Below are positions 30,680 through 39,184 of a stretch of DNA of 39,184 bases, piece after piece. This DNA is from Rhodospirillales bacterium (GTDB lineage: Bacteria; Pseudomonadota; Alphaproteobacteria; BOG-932; Roseiterribacteraceae): contig JAQGIF010000176.1 of assembly GCA_028291345.1 (NCBI GenBank), forward strand, positions 1 through 39,184, read 5' to 3'. The notes under the pieces are model-generated. The model was not told where the DNA came from. It made no database searches and worked only from the letters and a program-made list of their open reading frames with translations. Position 1 is the stretch's first letter, and every line of letters starts with the position of its first letter. The translations under genes and the position numbers were made by a program.

Positions 30680-30916
30680 AAGTTGCGCACATCCGTAAGT
30701 GCGCCGACTGCAAAGGCCTTGAATCTCCTCGCATCCTCGACTGATCGCGTCCTGGCATGGCCGGCTCCCGAGGCGTCTGTCCGAACCGCCATAACTTCCC
30801 AAACCCCGCCACCCGGTCCGACCTTGCGATAACGCCCCGACCGATTTCACGTACCCGCCGCCGCATAAGGAGAGTTCATCATTTTTAAACAGGATGTTCC
30901 GGTTTAAATACGCCAC
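30661..30916 (-). pseudogene. Frameshifted small protein gene hidden in the gap before the threonine aldolase
   Basis: The 300-base gap 30680-30982 looks empty, but the leftward strand carries a well-formed C-terminal frame: RYRKVGPGGGVWEVMAVRTD, then ASGAGHARTRS, VEDARRFKAFAVGALTDV, RNFQPIDD, stop at 30663-30661. This reads like a small beta-rich conserved protein (GGVWEV, HARTRS, FAVGALTD). The frame has a TGA just upstream and no start codon. The adjacent frame supplies a plausible N-terminus from a GTG at 30916: LFKNDELSLCGGGYVKSVG. A single frame change near 30825 would join them into about 80 residues. It is therefore a recent pseudogene or a sequencing slip. I cannot name the family with confidence. 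Confidence 0.45.
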
Positions 30917-30982
30917 GGCTTGACAAGGCGAACACCGAGCGCCGTCTTATCTGCCGCTTTTGGCCCGATTTCGGAGAATAAT

Positions 30983-32041
30983 GTGTCCGATCCCCGCAGT
31001 CTCGACTTCCGCAGCGACAATGTCGCCGGAGTTCCCCCGGAAATACTGGCGGCCCTGGCAGCCGCAAATCAGGGCACGGATTCATCCTATGGCGACGACG
31101 CCATCACCAGGCGTCTGGAGGCGCAACTCGCAGACTTATTCGAACATGATGTTGTCGTTTTCCCGGTGGCGACCGGTTCGGCTGCCAATGCGCTGGCGCT
31201 CGCGAATGTGGTTCCCGGCTGGGGCTCGATCCTGTGCCACCGCGAGGCGCATATTGCGACGGACGAATGCGGCGCGCCCGAATTTTATAGCAGCGGCGCC
31301 AAACTCGTGGTCCTCGACGGCACGCACGGAAAATTGCAAGCGAGTACCATCGACCGGCATCTGGCGCGCGATATCCGTGGCGTCCATCATGTCCAACCGA
31401 TGGCCGTCAGCATTTCGCAATCGACCGAAGCCGGCACCTGCTACCGACCGGATGAAATCGCAGCGATCGGCGAAATTTGCCGCCGCCACAATCTCAAATT
31501 CCATATGGATGGTGCGCGATTCGCCAATGCGCAGGCGACATTGGGCTGTACTCCGGCCGAGGCGACTTGGCGGGCGGGAATCGACATCCTGTCCCTCGGA
31601 TTGACCAAGAACGGCGCCATGGCGGCGGAAGCTGTGGTCTTCTTCGACACGACACTGGCGAAGAATTTCGACTATCGTCGCAAACGGGGCGGGCATCTTT
31701 TCTCCAAGATGCGTTTCGTTTCGGCGCAGCTCGAGGCGCAATTGACCGCCGGGTTATGGCTGCGGCTCGCCGAGCATGCCAATCGGATGGCCGGCCTGAT
31801 AGCCGCCGCCATAGGCAAAATTCCCGGCGTAAAGCTCCTTCATCCGGTGCAGGCAAACGAACTCTTTATCCTGATGCCGGATGTTGCCATCGCGGCGCTG
31901 GAAGCAGCCGGCCATCGTTTTTATCGATGGGAGGCTGCCGAGGGGCCCTGCGTCCGGCTCGTTACCGCCTTCAATACGAAGGAGGACGACGTCGAAGCTT
32001 TTATCCAGGCGCTGACGACGGCAAATTTCGAGGCGGAGTAA
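30983..32041 (+). CDS. ltaE: Low-specificity L-threonine aldolase family
   Basis: A 352-residue PLP enzyme of fold type I (PF01212) cleaving L-threonine/allo-threonine to glycine and acetaldehyde. DFRSDNVAGVPPEILAAL opens the protein and SSYGDDAITRRLEAQLADLF follows; VFPVATGSAANALAL binds the cofactor phosphate; HMDGARFANA gives Asp176 and Arg179; the Schiff-base lysine is Lys209 in LSLGLTKNGAMAAEAVVFF. I choose the GTG at 30983 because GGAG lies six bases upstream and the family match starts there; the TTG at 30920 would add 21 unrelated residues. It converges on the hybrid kinase gene with a 6-base gap. Some homologues act on beta-hydroxy amino acids other than threonine. Confidence 0.93.
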   Translation: MSDPRSLDFRSDNVAGVPPEILAALAAANQGTDSSYGDDAITRRLEAQLADLFEHDVVVFPVATGSAANALALANVVPGWGSILCHREAHIATDECGAPEFYSSGAKLVVLDGTHGKLQASTIDRHLARDIRGVHHVQPMAVSISQSTEAGTCYRPDEIAAIGEICRRHNLKFHMDGARFANAQATLGCTPAEATWRAGIDILSLGLTKNGAMAAEAVVFFDTTLAKNFDYRRKRGGHLFSKMRFVSAQLEAQLTAGLWLRLAEHANRMAGLIAAAIGKIPGVKLLHPVQANELFILMPDVAIAALEAAGHRFYRWEAAEGPCVRLVTAFNTKEDDVEAFIQALTTANFEAE

Positions 32042-32046
32042 GCCCA

Positions 32047-32062
32047 GTCACGGCTCCGTGAC
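32047..32062. terminator. Short inverted repeat at the threonine aldolase / hybrid kinase convergent junction
   Basis: GTCACGG-CT-CCGTGAC is a perfect 7-bp inverted repeat with a 2-base centre. It overlaps the stop codon of the leftward kinase and lies 6 bases after the aldolase stop. There is no T-tract, so a terminator role is only suggested by position. Confidence 0.3.
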
Positions 32063-35000
32063 AAACTCCAAAGATTGATGTCGAAGCCACGTTCTCAATC
32101 CTTTGTTTGTCGCGTCGAGTGCGATGCGCAGCGGGTCCAGCACTGATCGCGCGGCCTCCAGATTGCCTTGCTCGCACGCCAGCTCAACCGATCTGGCCAG
32201 CTCGGACATACGCGTCGCACCCACATTGCCCGACATACCGATCAACGCGTGCGCCTCGCCGCCCAGTGTTGCGAAATCCCGCATTCCCGCCATACGGGAC
32301 ACACGCTCGGCTGCCTCGGCAAGGTACATTTCCAGGAACTCCTGGACTTCGCCGGGTTCCATCACCGAACGCAGTGTGTTGAGGCAAATCGCGTCGACGC
32401 CGGTTGTCGCCAACAGCTCGGCCGCATCGCCGACGGCACTGTCGGTGGATGCCTCGGCATTAACCGCTGATGGCCGCTCGCTCTCCTCGATCTGCTTTCC
32501 GATCTCAAGAAGCTTGGAAAGGAGAATCACCTGATCTACCGGCTTGGAAATATAGTCATTCATGCCGGCGGCAATATATTCCCCCCGCGCCCCGCTGAGC
32601 GCATATGCCGTCAGCGCGATGATGGGAATATCGGATTTGGGCGGTGGAAGACCGCGAATCTGTCTCGTTGCCTGAATTCCATCCAACTCAGGCATCTGAA
32701 TATCCATCAGGATCAGATCGTAGTCGGCACGGCGCACGGCATCGACCGCCTGATGACCGTTTTCCACCACATGAACCTTGTGCCCACCCTTCGACAACAA
32801 GGCCAAGGCGAACTTCTGGTTGATCTTGTTGTCTTCAGCCAAAAGCACGTTGAGTGACCGCCCCTTGGTTTCGGTGGTGGCTGCCGTTCTCGTCTGGACG
32901 GGCTTCCCGACGGCCGGCTTTATCGCGGCCTGGTTGATTGGAGAGGTATAGAGCGCGGCGAGACAGCCGAGCAGATCACGCTGCCGGATAGGCTTGTCCA
33001 GAATCGCATCCAATACGCGCTTTGCGGCCTCACCTCGCCCGTGGCGCCCAGCAGAGGAGATAAGCACCAGCTTCGTTTCGCTGAGCTGTGGTATTGCGCG
33101 AATACGTTCCGCCAGCGTTTCTCCGGAAATGCCCGGCATCATTTGGTCGATGAACACGACGTCGTGCGGGCTGCCGCGATGCCAGGCGCGCTCGACCTCG
33201 GCCAGGGCATCGAAGCCGTCGGAGCAGCACACCACCTCCATGCCGAACCCTTTGAGCTGACGCGAGATGATCTCCAAATTCATCTCGATGTCGTCGACCG
33301 CCAGCGCCCTTACCCCCTTGAGCTGAGCCGGCAGATTCTCGCGTTCCGGAAGGGGCGAGACGGCCGCCTCCAATGGCAGTTCGAACCAGAATCGCGAACC
33401 AAATCCCGGCCGGCTTTCGACATCGACAGTTCCGCCCATCAGCCCGACCAACTGTTTGCAGATCGCCAGCCCGAGCCCGGTACCGCCATAGCGCCGCGTG
33501 ATCGAATTGTCGGCCTGGGTGAATTTCTGAAACAACCGGGTGCGGACATCTTCAGGCATTCCGATGCCGCTATCCGTGATATCGAAACGGACGAGCGTCG
33601 TTCCATTGAAATCTTCGTTGCCGCGCACGACGGAGACCTCCACCGAAACACCGCCTTTTTCGGTGAACTTAATGCCGTTTCCGATCAGGTTGAAGAGAAT
33701 CTGCCGGATGCGAACCGGGTCTCCGCGGAACGAACCGGCCGCAGCAGGTTCGATAAAAATGCCGAGGTCAATGTCCTTGGAATGTGCCTTGGAGGCCAGC
33801 AACGTAACCGCGCTTTCCACGATTTCCGCCAAGTCGAAGTCGATGCTCTCGATGTCGACCTTCCCGACTTCGAGCTTCGAGATGTCGAGAATGTCATTGA
33901 TGACGGTCAGAAGCGCCTCACCGGATTCCTGGACGGCCTCGGCATATTTGCGCTGATCGTCGTCGAGGACCGTGTCAAGCAAAAGGCCGTTCATGCCTAG
34001 AACGCCGTTCATCGGCGTGCGTATTTCGTGGCTCATATTGGCGAGAAACTCGCCCTTGGCGACACTGGCGGCCTCGGCCGCCTCCTTCGTGTCAATGAGT
34101 TCCACTTGCGCTTGCCTGCGATCGCGAATGTCGCGCATCATGAACGCGACACGGTAAGCCCCACCTTCGAAGCGCTGTACGATCGCAAAACACGCCTCGA
34201 TCCAGATGGCCGTGCCATCAGGCCGGTAGATCTGGTATTCGAGGCTTTCCATATGGTCTCGTGCCACGATCGCGCGAATTTTGGCGTTCACTTCGCGCGA
34301 CGGCTGAAAGTTGCGAAGCACGGAAACTGGCTGCTTGACCAAGTCTCCCGCCGAGAGGCCGGACAATTGCTCGAAAGCCGGATTGACATAAACAATCGTA
34401 CCTGACCTGCCCTCGGGTCCTTCATTTTCGATGATCAATATCGAATCGTTGGATCGCACGACAACGGACCGGAAAAGCTCGGCCTGATCTTCGGTCATTT
34501 TCCGGCGGGTTATATCGCGAATAACGCCGGGCCACGTGATGGAGCCATCGGCTTCCTTCGTCGGAAGAGCCAAGAAACGAAGCCACCGCAAATTGTCCCG
34601 ACCATCGCGAATGCGCATCTCGAACGACAGCGTCTGCAAGGTGCGAACAGATTTTTCGATCGCCGCGCGACGCTTCACCGACTCCGCCTCGGTCTGTTCC
34701 ATGCGCGCCAACACTGCGGCGAGATCGACTTCCTTCTCGGAGAGTTTGAAAAACCGCTGTGCTTCCTCGGTCAGCGGCTCGAAAATAAAGCTCCCTGAGA
34801 CAGCGCGGCGCAATTTGAAAGGAACGCTCGTCCCATCGCTACCGCTGACACTCAGCCGCTTCTCGGCCTCTGCCAGTTTCTCGCTGATCTGCCGTTCAGC
34901 GGTAACGTCGCGCGCTAGGCGATGAATGCCCCCCGAATGTGTCAGGCTTTCGCTGACATGAAATGCCTGTTCTCCCCTGCGGTATTGGAATTCCCTGTTC

Positions 35001-35242
35001 TGCCCGAAATTGCGCAACATCTCTTCTTGATGCCTCGCACGCCCGGCAGGTTCGGTCGATGCGTCGGGCGCGTTGACGCCGGTATTGGCATAGGCGCAGT
35101 TGACGATCTCTTCGAACGTCGCTCCTTGTTCGATGACCGAGGCCGCAACGGCCAATTCGTCGGTAAAGTCGGTGTTCCACTCCACCAACCGCCCACCCCG
35201 ATCGAACAATGCAAAGCTTTGTTGGAAGCGGGGCACGCTCAT
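32048..35242 (-). CDS. Hybrid sensor histidine kinase (PAS x3, HisKA, HATPase, REC x2, Hpt)
   Basis: A 1064-residue soluble phosphorelay protein with no membrane helix. Domains in order: PAS_7-like (about 5-115, [14 protein letters not shown]), a second PAS (about 140-265), a third PAS (about 270-385, [20 protein letters not shown]), HisKA with His405 ([15 protein letters not shown]), HATPase (about 500-640, [29 protein letters not shown]), receiver 1 with Asp699 ([10 protein letters not shown]), receiver 2 with Asp847 ([13 protein letters not shown]), and Hpt with His998 ([14 protein letters not shown], with Ile where Lys is usual in H-x-L-K-G). All phosphoryl-transfer residues are present. 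The ATG at 35242, with AGGGAAA upstream, is 31 bases after the MASE1 kinase stop. The third PAS lacks the LOV flavin cysteine motif. Confidence 0.93.
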   Translation of the reverse strand: MSVPRFQQSFALFDRGGRLVEWNTDFTDELAVAASVIEQGATFEEIVNCAYANTGVNAPDASTEPAGRARHQEEMLRNFGQNREFQYRRGEQAFHVSESLTHSGGIHRLARDVTAERQISEKLAEAEKRLSVSGSDGTSVPFKLRRAVSGSFIFEPLTEEAQRFFKLSEKEVDLAAVLARMEQTEAESVKRRAAIEKSVRTLQTLSFEMRIRDGRDNLRWLRFLALPTKEADGSITWPGVIRDITRRKMTEDQAELFRSVVVRSNDSILIIENEGPEGRSGTIVYVNPAFEQLSGLSAGDLVKQPVSVLRNFQPSREVNAKIRAIVARDHMESLEYQIYRPDGTAIWIEACFAIVQRFEGGAYRVAFMMRDIRDRRQAQVELIDTKEAAEAASVAKGEFLANMSHEIRTPMNGVLGMNGLLLDTVLDDDQRKYAEAVQESGEALLTVINDILDISKLEVGKVDIESIDFDLAEIVESAVTLLASKAHSKDIDLGIFIEPAAAGSFRGDPVRIRQILFNLIGNGIKFTEKGGVSVEVSVVRGNEDFNGTTLVRFDITDSGIGMPEDVRTRLFQKFTQADNSITRRYGGTGLGLAICKQLVGLMGGTVDVESRPGFGSRFWFELPLEAAVSPLPERENLPAQLKGVRALAVDDIEMNLEIISRQLKGFGMEVVCCSDGFDALAEVERAWHRGSPHDVVFIDQMMPGISGETLAERIRAIPQLSETKLVLISSAGRHGRGEAAKRVLDAILDKPIRQRDLLGCLAALYTSPINQAAIKPAVGKPVQTRTAATTETKGRSLNVLLAEDNKINQKFALALLSKGGHKVHVVENGHQAVDAVRRADYDLILMDIQMPELDGIQATRQIRGLPPPKSDIPIIALTAYALSGARGEYIAAGMNDYISKPVDQVILLSKLLEIGKQIEESERPSAVNAEASTDSAVGDAAELLATTGVDAICLNTLRSVMEPGEVQEFLEMYLAEAAERVSRMAGMRDFATLGGEAHALIGMSGNVGATRMSELARSVELACEQGNLEAARSVLDPLRIALDATNKGLRTWLRHQSLEFVTEP

Positions 35243-35273
35243 GTGGATTTGTTTCCCTCTTTTGTCGTGCGCA

Positions 35274-37064
35274 TCATCGGCCGGAGGCCTGAGGCGCCAT
35301 TTGCGGCGCACTTGCCGATAGCGGTTGTTCCGCCATTCGAATTGCGATCACCCGGCTTGCCGGAAGTGTGACGGTCACCTTTGTACCCAGCCCGACGGAG
35401 CTTTCCAGCCTAATATTTCCGCCATGGAGCGCTGTCAGACCACTGGCGATGGAAAGACCGAGGCCGGTGCCCTCGATTTTCGCGACGGCCTCGGATTGCA
35501 CGCGTTCGAATGGTTTGAAGATGCGTTCGATCGCCTCGGCGGCGATGCCGATTCCATTGTCCGATACCTGAATTGACAATCCGCCCGCCGGACCGGGAAG
35601 CGCGGCGATAACGACCCTTCCATTTTCATTGGAGAACTTGATGGCATTCGACAGCAGATTGAGCAGTATCTGCCGGAATGCCCTGATATCGACCCTGATC
35701 GTGGCATCGCTGACGACGCGATCGAACATCAGCCTGATCGATTTTGAATTGGCTTGCAGGCGCACCAAGTCGAAAAGATCATCAATCGACTCACCGAGGC
35801 GAACCTCTTCCTCGACCAGATCGAAGCGCCCGGCTTCAAGTTTCGACATGTCAAGAAGGTCGTTGATCAAGGCCAGCAAGTGTTCCCCGCTGGCGGTGAT
35901 CGTGTTGGCGTAGTCCTCGAACTTGCTCGCGTCGGCGCCGCGCGCCGCCTGGCTGGCTATCAATGAAGAAAACCCGATGATGGCGTTCAGGGGCGTCCGC
36001 AACTCGTGGCTCGTGTTAGCCAGAAACATCGATTTAACGCGATTGGCGTTCTGCGCGTCCGCCCGCTCGCTGACGAGGGAAACGATCGTAAGAACGTTCA
36101 TGGCCAACAGGACGACAAGGACGCCGACCAATTGCAGCGGATTGGCAAGCCCATGATTCTGGAAAGGCCCAAACCCGGCGACAGTCCCGGCCGTGGCGGC
36201 GATCGAGACAAGCGTCACCAGTGAGTAGGCGTAACGCAAGGACATGCGCAGCGCGATCCACGACAGCGGAACGACCAGCAGGAACGGAAATGCGGTGCGG
36301 ATATAGCTTCCGCGCAACGGCGGAGTCAGAAAAAGAACGACACTGACAGTGGCGACCCAAGCCCAGACCGAAAGGTCGCGCCGGTCAAAAACCAGCTTGA
36401 CCGGCGCGTGCTCGCCCTGCTCACGCTCCAACCCCATCCACAGAATGAGAGCAGGCGCCAGATACAGCGTACCGCCACTATCCGTCAGCCACCAGTTCAC
36501 CCAACGCGAATAAAGCTCCATCAAGTCCAGCGGTTGGCCGATCGCCATGCCCAGCGTCCCGCCGGCCGCGCTGATCGCCGGGCTGAGAAACGTCGTGCAG
36601 ACAATGAAGGCGATAACGCCGGGAAATGAGGTAAACAGGCCGCGATCCGGCCGCAGCTTTCGTAACAGCAGGGCGCCGGCGACCGGCCCCAGGGCGTTAG
36701 TCAGAGAGATGATCGTCGTGACATGGAGGGGCGGATCGAATAGCAGCGCATTGCTGAGAAAAGAGCCTAGGAAGATACCCGGCGCCAATGCAAGGCCACC
36801 GGCCATCGCAGCTACAGTGGCTATACCTGTCGGAAGCCAGATCGGCGCCGGAAAAAGACCATACGCAGCGAAAAATCGACTGACGATAAAACCGAGCACG
36901 AAGTAGGCCAGAGCGGTGACCAGATTCGCAATGCCCCAAACTCGCAGGCCGCCTCCTGCCAGATAAGCCGGTATCCAAGGATTAGCCGGGATCAAGTCCT
37001 TGGCAGGCGCTTCGACCTTCAATGGCACGCCGGTGCCCCGGGCGGTTAATCGCTCGCGGGTCAA
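35274..37064 (-). CDS. Sensor histidine kinase with MASE1 membrane domain
   Basis: A 596-residue membrane kinase. The MASE1-type sensor (about 40-335) has eight or so helices, with the typical PIWLPTGIATVAAMAGGLAL, PGIFLGSFLSNALLF and VNWWLTDSGGTLYLAPALI. HisKA follows with His353 (NTSHELRTPLNAIIGFSSLI), then HATPase (about 450-575; LLNLLSNAIKFSNENG, VSDNGIGI, EGTGLGLSIASGL). There is no receiver domain, so phosphate must go to another protein, possibly the hybrid kinase encoded next. The apparent start is a TTG at 37064 overlapping the dienelactone hydrolase stop as TTGA. There is no ATG near the N-terminus, and a GTG at 37028 is the alternative. MASE1 ligands are mostly unknown. Confidence 0.92.
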   Translation of the reverse strand: MTRERLTARGTGVPLKVEAPAKDLIPANPWIPAYLAGGGLRVWGIANLVTALAYFVLGFIVSRFFAAYGLFPAPIWLPTGIATVAAMAGGLALAPGIFLGSFLSNALLFDPPLHVTTIISLTNALGPVAGALLLRKLRPDRGLFTSFPGVIAFIVCTTFLSPAISAAGGTLGMAIGQPLDLMELYSRWVNWWLTDSGGTLYLAPALILWMGLEREQGEHAPVKLVFDRRDLSVWAWVATVSVVLFLTPPLRGSYIRTAFPFLLVVPLSWIALRMSLRYAYSLVTLVSIAATAGTVAGFGPFQNHGLANPLQLVGVLVVLLAMNVLTIVSLVSERADAQNANRVKSMFLANTSHELRTPLNAIIGFSSLIASQAARGADASKFEDYANTITASGEHLLALINDLLDMSKLEAGRFDLVEEEVRLGESIDDLFDLVRLQANSKSIRLMFDRVVSDATIRVDIRAFRQILLNLLSNAIKFSNENGRVVIAALPGPAGGLSIQVSDNGIGIAAEAIERIFKPFERVQSEAVAKIEGTGLGLSIASGLTALHGGNIRLESSVGLGTKVTVTLPASRVIAIRMAEQPLSASAPQMAPQASGR

Positions 37065-37786
37065 TTCCCTGCAAAGATCTCATCGAAAAACGCCCGCATG
37101 GCCGCCCACGACCGACGATCGCTTTGTTGATTATAAGCCAGCCCCTCCAGTGCCACGCCCTTGCCGGCGTTGGGATTCGTAAAGCTATGGACGGTACCGC
37201 CATAGCAGATGACCTGCCAATCGGCCGCCGCATTGCGCATCTCATCTTCGAATTCGATGACCTGGCTCGGCGGGATCATAGGGTCATCGGCTCCTGTGCA
37301 GACCAGGACCTTCGGCGTGACGGCGCCCGGTTTTGCCGGCGCCGCCGTTTGCAACCCGCCGTGAAAGCTGACAACACCTTTCAGGTCGGCGCCGCCGCGA
37401 GCCAGTTCCAGTACAGTGGTGCCGCCGAAGCAAAAGCCGATTGCGGCCACGCGGGAACTATCGACGTTGCGCTGCGCCTTAAGCGTCGCGACCGCGGCGC
37501 CGGCGCGTGCGCGCAGCTTCTCCGGATTCGTGCGCAGATCGCCGATCAGCTCCATGGCCGCCGGCAGATCGGCCGCCTGTCGCCGGTCGCCATACATGTC
37601 GGCGGCCAAAGCGACGTAACCGAGCTCGGCCAACATCTTCGCCCGCGCGATTGCATGATCGCCCAAACCCCAGGCTTCATGTACGACGACAATACCCGGC
37701 CGTTCACCTTCAATCTCACCGTCGTAAGCCAGAACGCCTCGCAGCCGCAGAGAATCGTCGTGATAATCGATGTCTTGGATTTTCAA
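37061..37786 (-). CDS. Dienelactone hydrolase family protein
   Basis: A 241-residue alpha/beta hydrolase of the DLH family (PF01738). The Cys nucleophile is Cys119 in AAIGFCFGGTT, with Asp168 (GADDPMIPP), His200 (YGGTVHSFTNP) and Glu36 (VVHEAWGL), all matching Pseudomonas DLH (Cys123, Asp171, His202, Glu36). No aromatic-ring cleavage genes are nearby, so true dienelactone activity is doubtful; many homologues are general esterases. The start is TTG at 37786 with GGGGAG seven bases upstream; there is no in-frame ATG near. It is the first gene of a leftward operon with two histidine kinases, directly coupled to the first by a TTGA overlap. Confidence 0.92.
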   Translation of the reverse strand: MKIQDIDYHDDSLRLRGVLAYDGEIEGERPGIVVVHEAWGLGDHAIARAKMLAELGYVALAADMYGDRRQAADLPAAMELIGDLRTNPEKLRARAGAAVATLKAQRNVDSSRVAAIGFCFGGTTVLELARGGADLKGVVSFHGGLQTAAPAKPGAVTPKVLVCTGADDPMIPPSQVIEFEDEMRNAAADWQVICYGGTVHSFTNPNAGKGVALEGLAYNQQSDRRSWAAMRAFFDEIFAGN

Positions 37787-37808
37787 AGCCCGGCTCCCCT
37801 TCGTGGTT

Positions 37809-37822
37809 CGTAGTAAACTACG
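37809..37822. promoter_or_regulatory. Perfect 14-bp palindrome upstream of the hydrolase/kinase operon
   Basis: CGTAGT-AA-ACTACG has perfect 6-bp arms and lies 23-36 bases before the TTG start of the dienelactone hydrolase gene, about where a promoter -10 or transcription start would be. It is a good candidate operator for a dimeric repressor. No regulator gene with its own DNA-binding domain is adjacent inside the window. Confidence 0.45.
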
Positions 37823-37913
37823 CCGTTACGCTATTGGATGACCATGGTTTTGCTTGCCTATAGATCGCAGGACCTGTCTGGGGCGCGGGCTGCTTTGACG
37901 CCTTGACCGGCAC

Positions 37914-39161
37914 TTATGGTGATTCGATATCCTCGAGACGATCGACCTTGCGAAGCTCGGGAAACCGCCAAAACCATAGCCCCATCACGACCAACGTTCC
38001 GATGCCCCCAACGACGACTGCCTCGACTGAACCCAGCCACGCCGCCGTCGCTCCGGATTCCATTTCGCCCAGCTCGTTGGACGCGCCGATAAATACCGAA
38101 TTCACCGCGTTGACCCGGCCGCGCATCGAATCCGGGGTTGCCCTTTGAACGAGATTTTGCCGAACGAAGACGCTGATCATATCCGACGCGCCGAGCACGA
38201 CCAGGGCGCCGAGCGAAACCACAAAATTCGTCGAAAGGCCGAATATTATCGTGGCGATGCCGAACAGACCGATTGCGACGAACATGGTGCGGCCGGCGTG
38301 ACGCCCGAGTGAGCCGTGAGCGAGAATCAGGCCGACGACGACCGCGCCCACTGCTGGCGCGCTGCGCAAGATGCCCAACCCCAGCGGACCGATCGAAAGA
38401 ATGTCGCGAGCATAAACAGGCAGTAAAGCGGTCGCGCCGCCGAACAAAACCGCAAACAAGTCCAACGATATCGCGCCAGCGATAGCCGGTCGCGCCCGAA
38501 TAAACCTGATTCCCGCCAGCAAGGAATTCCAATCCGTGCCCCTTCGCTCCCTCGGCGCAAGAGGCTTGCGGATCATCAATGCCGAAAAGATCGAGAGCAG
38601 AAACAAACTCGCCGACGTCGCATAAACATATGTCGGTCCGAACGCATAGATCAGGCCGCCCAATGCCGGCCCTCCAATCGTCATCGCCTGAAAACTGGAC
38701 GAATTCCAGGCGAATGCGCGACTGAGCAGTTCGCGCGGCACGAGGTTGGGAAGGAGTGACTGCGTAGCCGGGCCGGAAAACGCGCGCGCAGCGCCAAACA
38801 GCACCAGCACGCAATAGATCGGCCAAACCCGTGTGCTGCCTTCGTGAGCCAGCATCAGCAAGAAAAGGGAGCATAACAATTGCAGCCCAAGGCAGATCGC
38901 CGCGATCCATCGCCGATTGAAGCGATCCGCGATATGTCCGGTAATCAATGCCAAGCCGAATACCGGCAGGAACTGAGCCAAACCGACGAGGCCGAGTGCC
39001 AGCGGCGTGTGCGATATATCGTAAACCTGCCAGCCGACGGCTACGCTTTGCATCTGGACAGCCAGCGCAGCTGGTAAACGCATGCCGATAAAAAAGCGGT
39101 AATCGCGGAAGGAAAGCGCATTGCGACCGGATTCGTCAGTCACGATCTGCGCCGATCCCAT
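37914..39161 (-). CDS. MFS transporter (EntS/MFS_3-like exporter)
   Basis: A 415-residue major facilitator with about 12 helices. The N-terminal LSFRDYRFFIGMRLPAALAV and MQSVAVGWQVYDIS are characteristic of the MFS_3 group (PF05977), which includes the enterobactin exporter EntS. The loop 2-3 motif is GHIADRFNRRWI, and GPALGGLIYAFGPTYVYATSA is the helix 5-6 antiporter-like segment. RATPDSMRGRVNAVNSVFIGASNELGEMESG is the conserved loop 10-11 of this group. The substrate is unknown. No siderophore genes are in the window. It starts at an ATG 6 bases from an operator-like palindrome, suggesting induction via a regulator gene beyond the right edge. Confidence 0.92.
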   Translation of the reverse strand: MGSAQIVTDESGRNALSFRDYRFFIGMRLPAALAVQMQSVAVGWQVYDISHTPLALGLVGLAQFLPVFGLALITGHIADRFNRRWIAAICLGLQLLCSLFLLMLAHEGSTRVWPIYCVLVLFGAARAFSGPATQSLLPNLVPRELLSRAFAWNSSSFQAMTIGGPALGGLIYAFGPTYVYATSASLFLLSIFSALMIRKPLAPRERRGTDWNSLLAGIRFIRARPAIAGAISLDLFAVLFGGATALLPVYARDILSIGPLGLGILRSAPAVGAVVVGLILAHGSLGRHAGRTMFVAIGLFGIATIIFGLSTNFVVSLGALVVLGASDMISVFVRQNLVQRATPDSMRGRVNAVNSVFIGASNELGEMESGATAAWLGSVEAVVVGGIGTLVVMGLWFWRFPELRKVDRLEDIESP

Positions 39162-39166
39162 ATAGT

Positions 39167-39181
39167 GTTACGAGTCGTGAC
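39167..39181. promoter_or_regulatory. Near-perfect 15-bp palindrome at the right edge, upstream of the MFS gene
   Basis: GTTACGA-G-TCGTGAC pairs over 6 of 7 positions per arm and sits just before the MFS start codon. The form fits the operator of a dimeric repressor (for example TetR or MarR type), which would lie outside the window. The window ends 3 bases later, so the full site or promoter cannot be seen. Confidence 0.35.
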
Positions 39182-39184
39182 GCG

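Noticed and set aside
30473-30916. Single minus-strand frame of 147 residues spanning the gap and the MBL gene end
   Set aside because: Only its first part makes sense as the N-terminus of the frameshifted small gene; the remainder is out of frame and reads as shadow.
34130-34480. Third PAS domain of the hybrid kinase considered as a LOV photosensor
   Set aside because: The flavin-binding GRNCRFLQ-type cysteine motif is absent (the region reads [12 protein letters not shown]), so blue-light sensing by this mechanism is not supported.
37061-37786. Chlorocatechol or aromatic ring-cleavage operon
   Set aside because: Only the dienelactone hydrolase homologue is present; no dioxygenase, cycloisomerase or maleylacetate reductase is nearby.
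1-39184. CRISPR arrays, tRNA or rRNA genes, insertion sequences, integrase/att sites, toxin-antitoxin pairs
   Set aside because: I read through for evenly spaced repeats, cloverleaf-like segments, transposase motifs and paired small toxin genes and found none that could be supported.

Overview
The window is about 39 kb of GC-rich chromosomal DNA. Gene content and protein style (Ros/MucR-family regulator, CIO-type cytochrome bd oxidase, short-chain 6-phosphogluconate dehydrogenase next to zwf and pgl, TRAP transporter) suggest an alphaproteobacterium, most likely of the order Sphingomonadales. This is inferred from protein character only; there is no rRNA or other taxonomic marker. I saw no tRNA, rRNA, CRISPR array or intact insertion sequence. 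The DNA is densely packed, with many 4-base stop/start overlaps (ATGA, GTGA, TTGA).

Layout. 1-2600: a deleted acyltransferase-3 relic, a MucR-like regulator lacking most zinc ligands, and a beta-class glutathione transferase. 2600-7940: a carboxylic-acid/CoA catabolic cluster. Acyl-CoA dehydrogenase, family III CoA-transferase and MmgE/PrpD run leftward; a GntR/UTRA regulator and an enoyl-CoA hydratase run rightward from a shared divergent region. 8053-8742: an orphan phoU with a sharp change in base composition inside it. 8778-14139: a Tat-targeted epoxide hydrolase and an aldo/keto reductase (leftward), divergent from a complete dctPQM TRAP transporter. Together 2600-14139 looks like an uptake and degradation locus for an unidentified carboxylic acid.

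14163-17401: a badly decayed YXWGXW-repeat gene, a doubtful small ORF, a lipocalin-like protein, an alpha/beta hydrolase, and three unrecognised genes (two membrane proteins and a 148-aa protein). 17407-23477: a leftward run pgm-cydA-cydB-5-formyl-THF cyclo-ligase-pabB (glycogen/sugar-phosphate, respiration, folate). 23731-27805: a rightward oxidative pentose phosphate operon gnd-zwf-HAD phosphatase-pgl, divergent from pgm. 27814-32041: a TPR methyltransferase, rlmJ, an MBL-fold hydrolase, a hidden frameshifted small gene, and a low-specificity threonine aldolase. 32048-37786: a leftward operon of dienelactone hydrolase, MASE1 histidine kinase, and a hybrid kinase with two receiver domains and an Hpt domain, with a 14-bp palindrome just upstream. 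37914-39161: an MFS exporter, with an operator-like palindrome at the window edge.

The best candidates for unexplored biology are the acid catabolic/TRAP locus, the HAD phosphatase built into the pentose phosphate operon, the dienelactone hydrolase/two-kinase operon with no separate response regulator, and the three-gene unknown cassette. I did not see an obviously new defence or mobile system.
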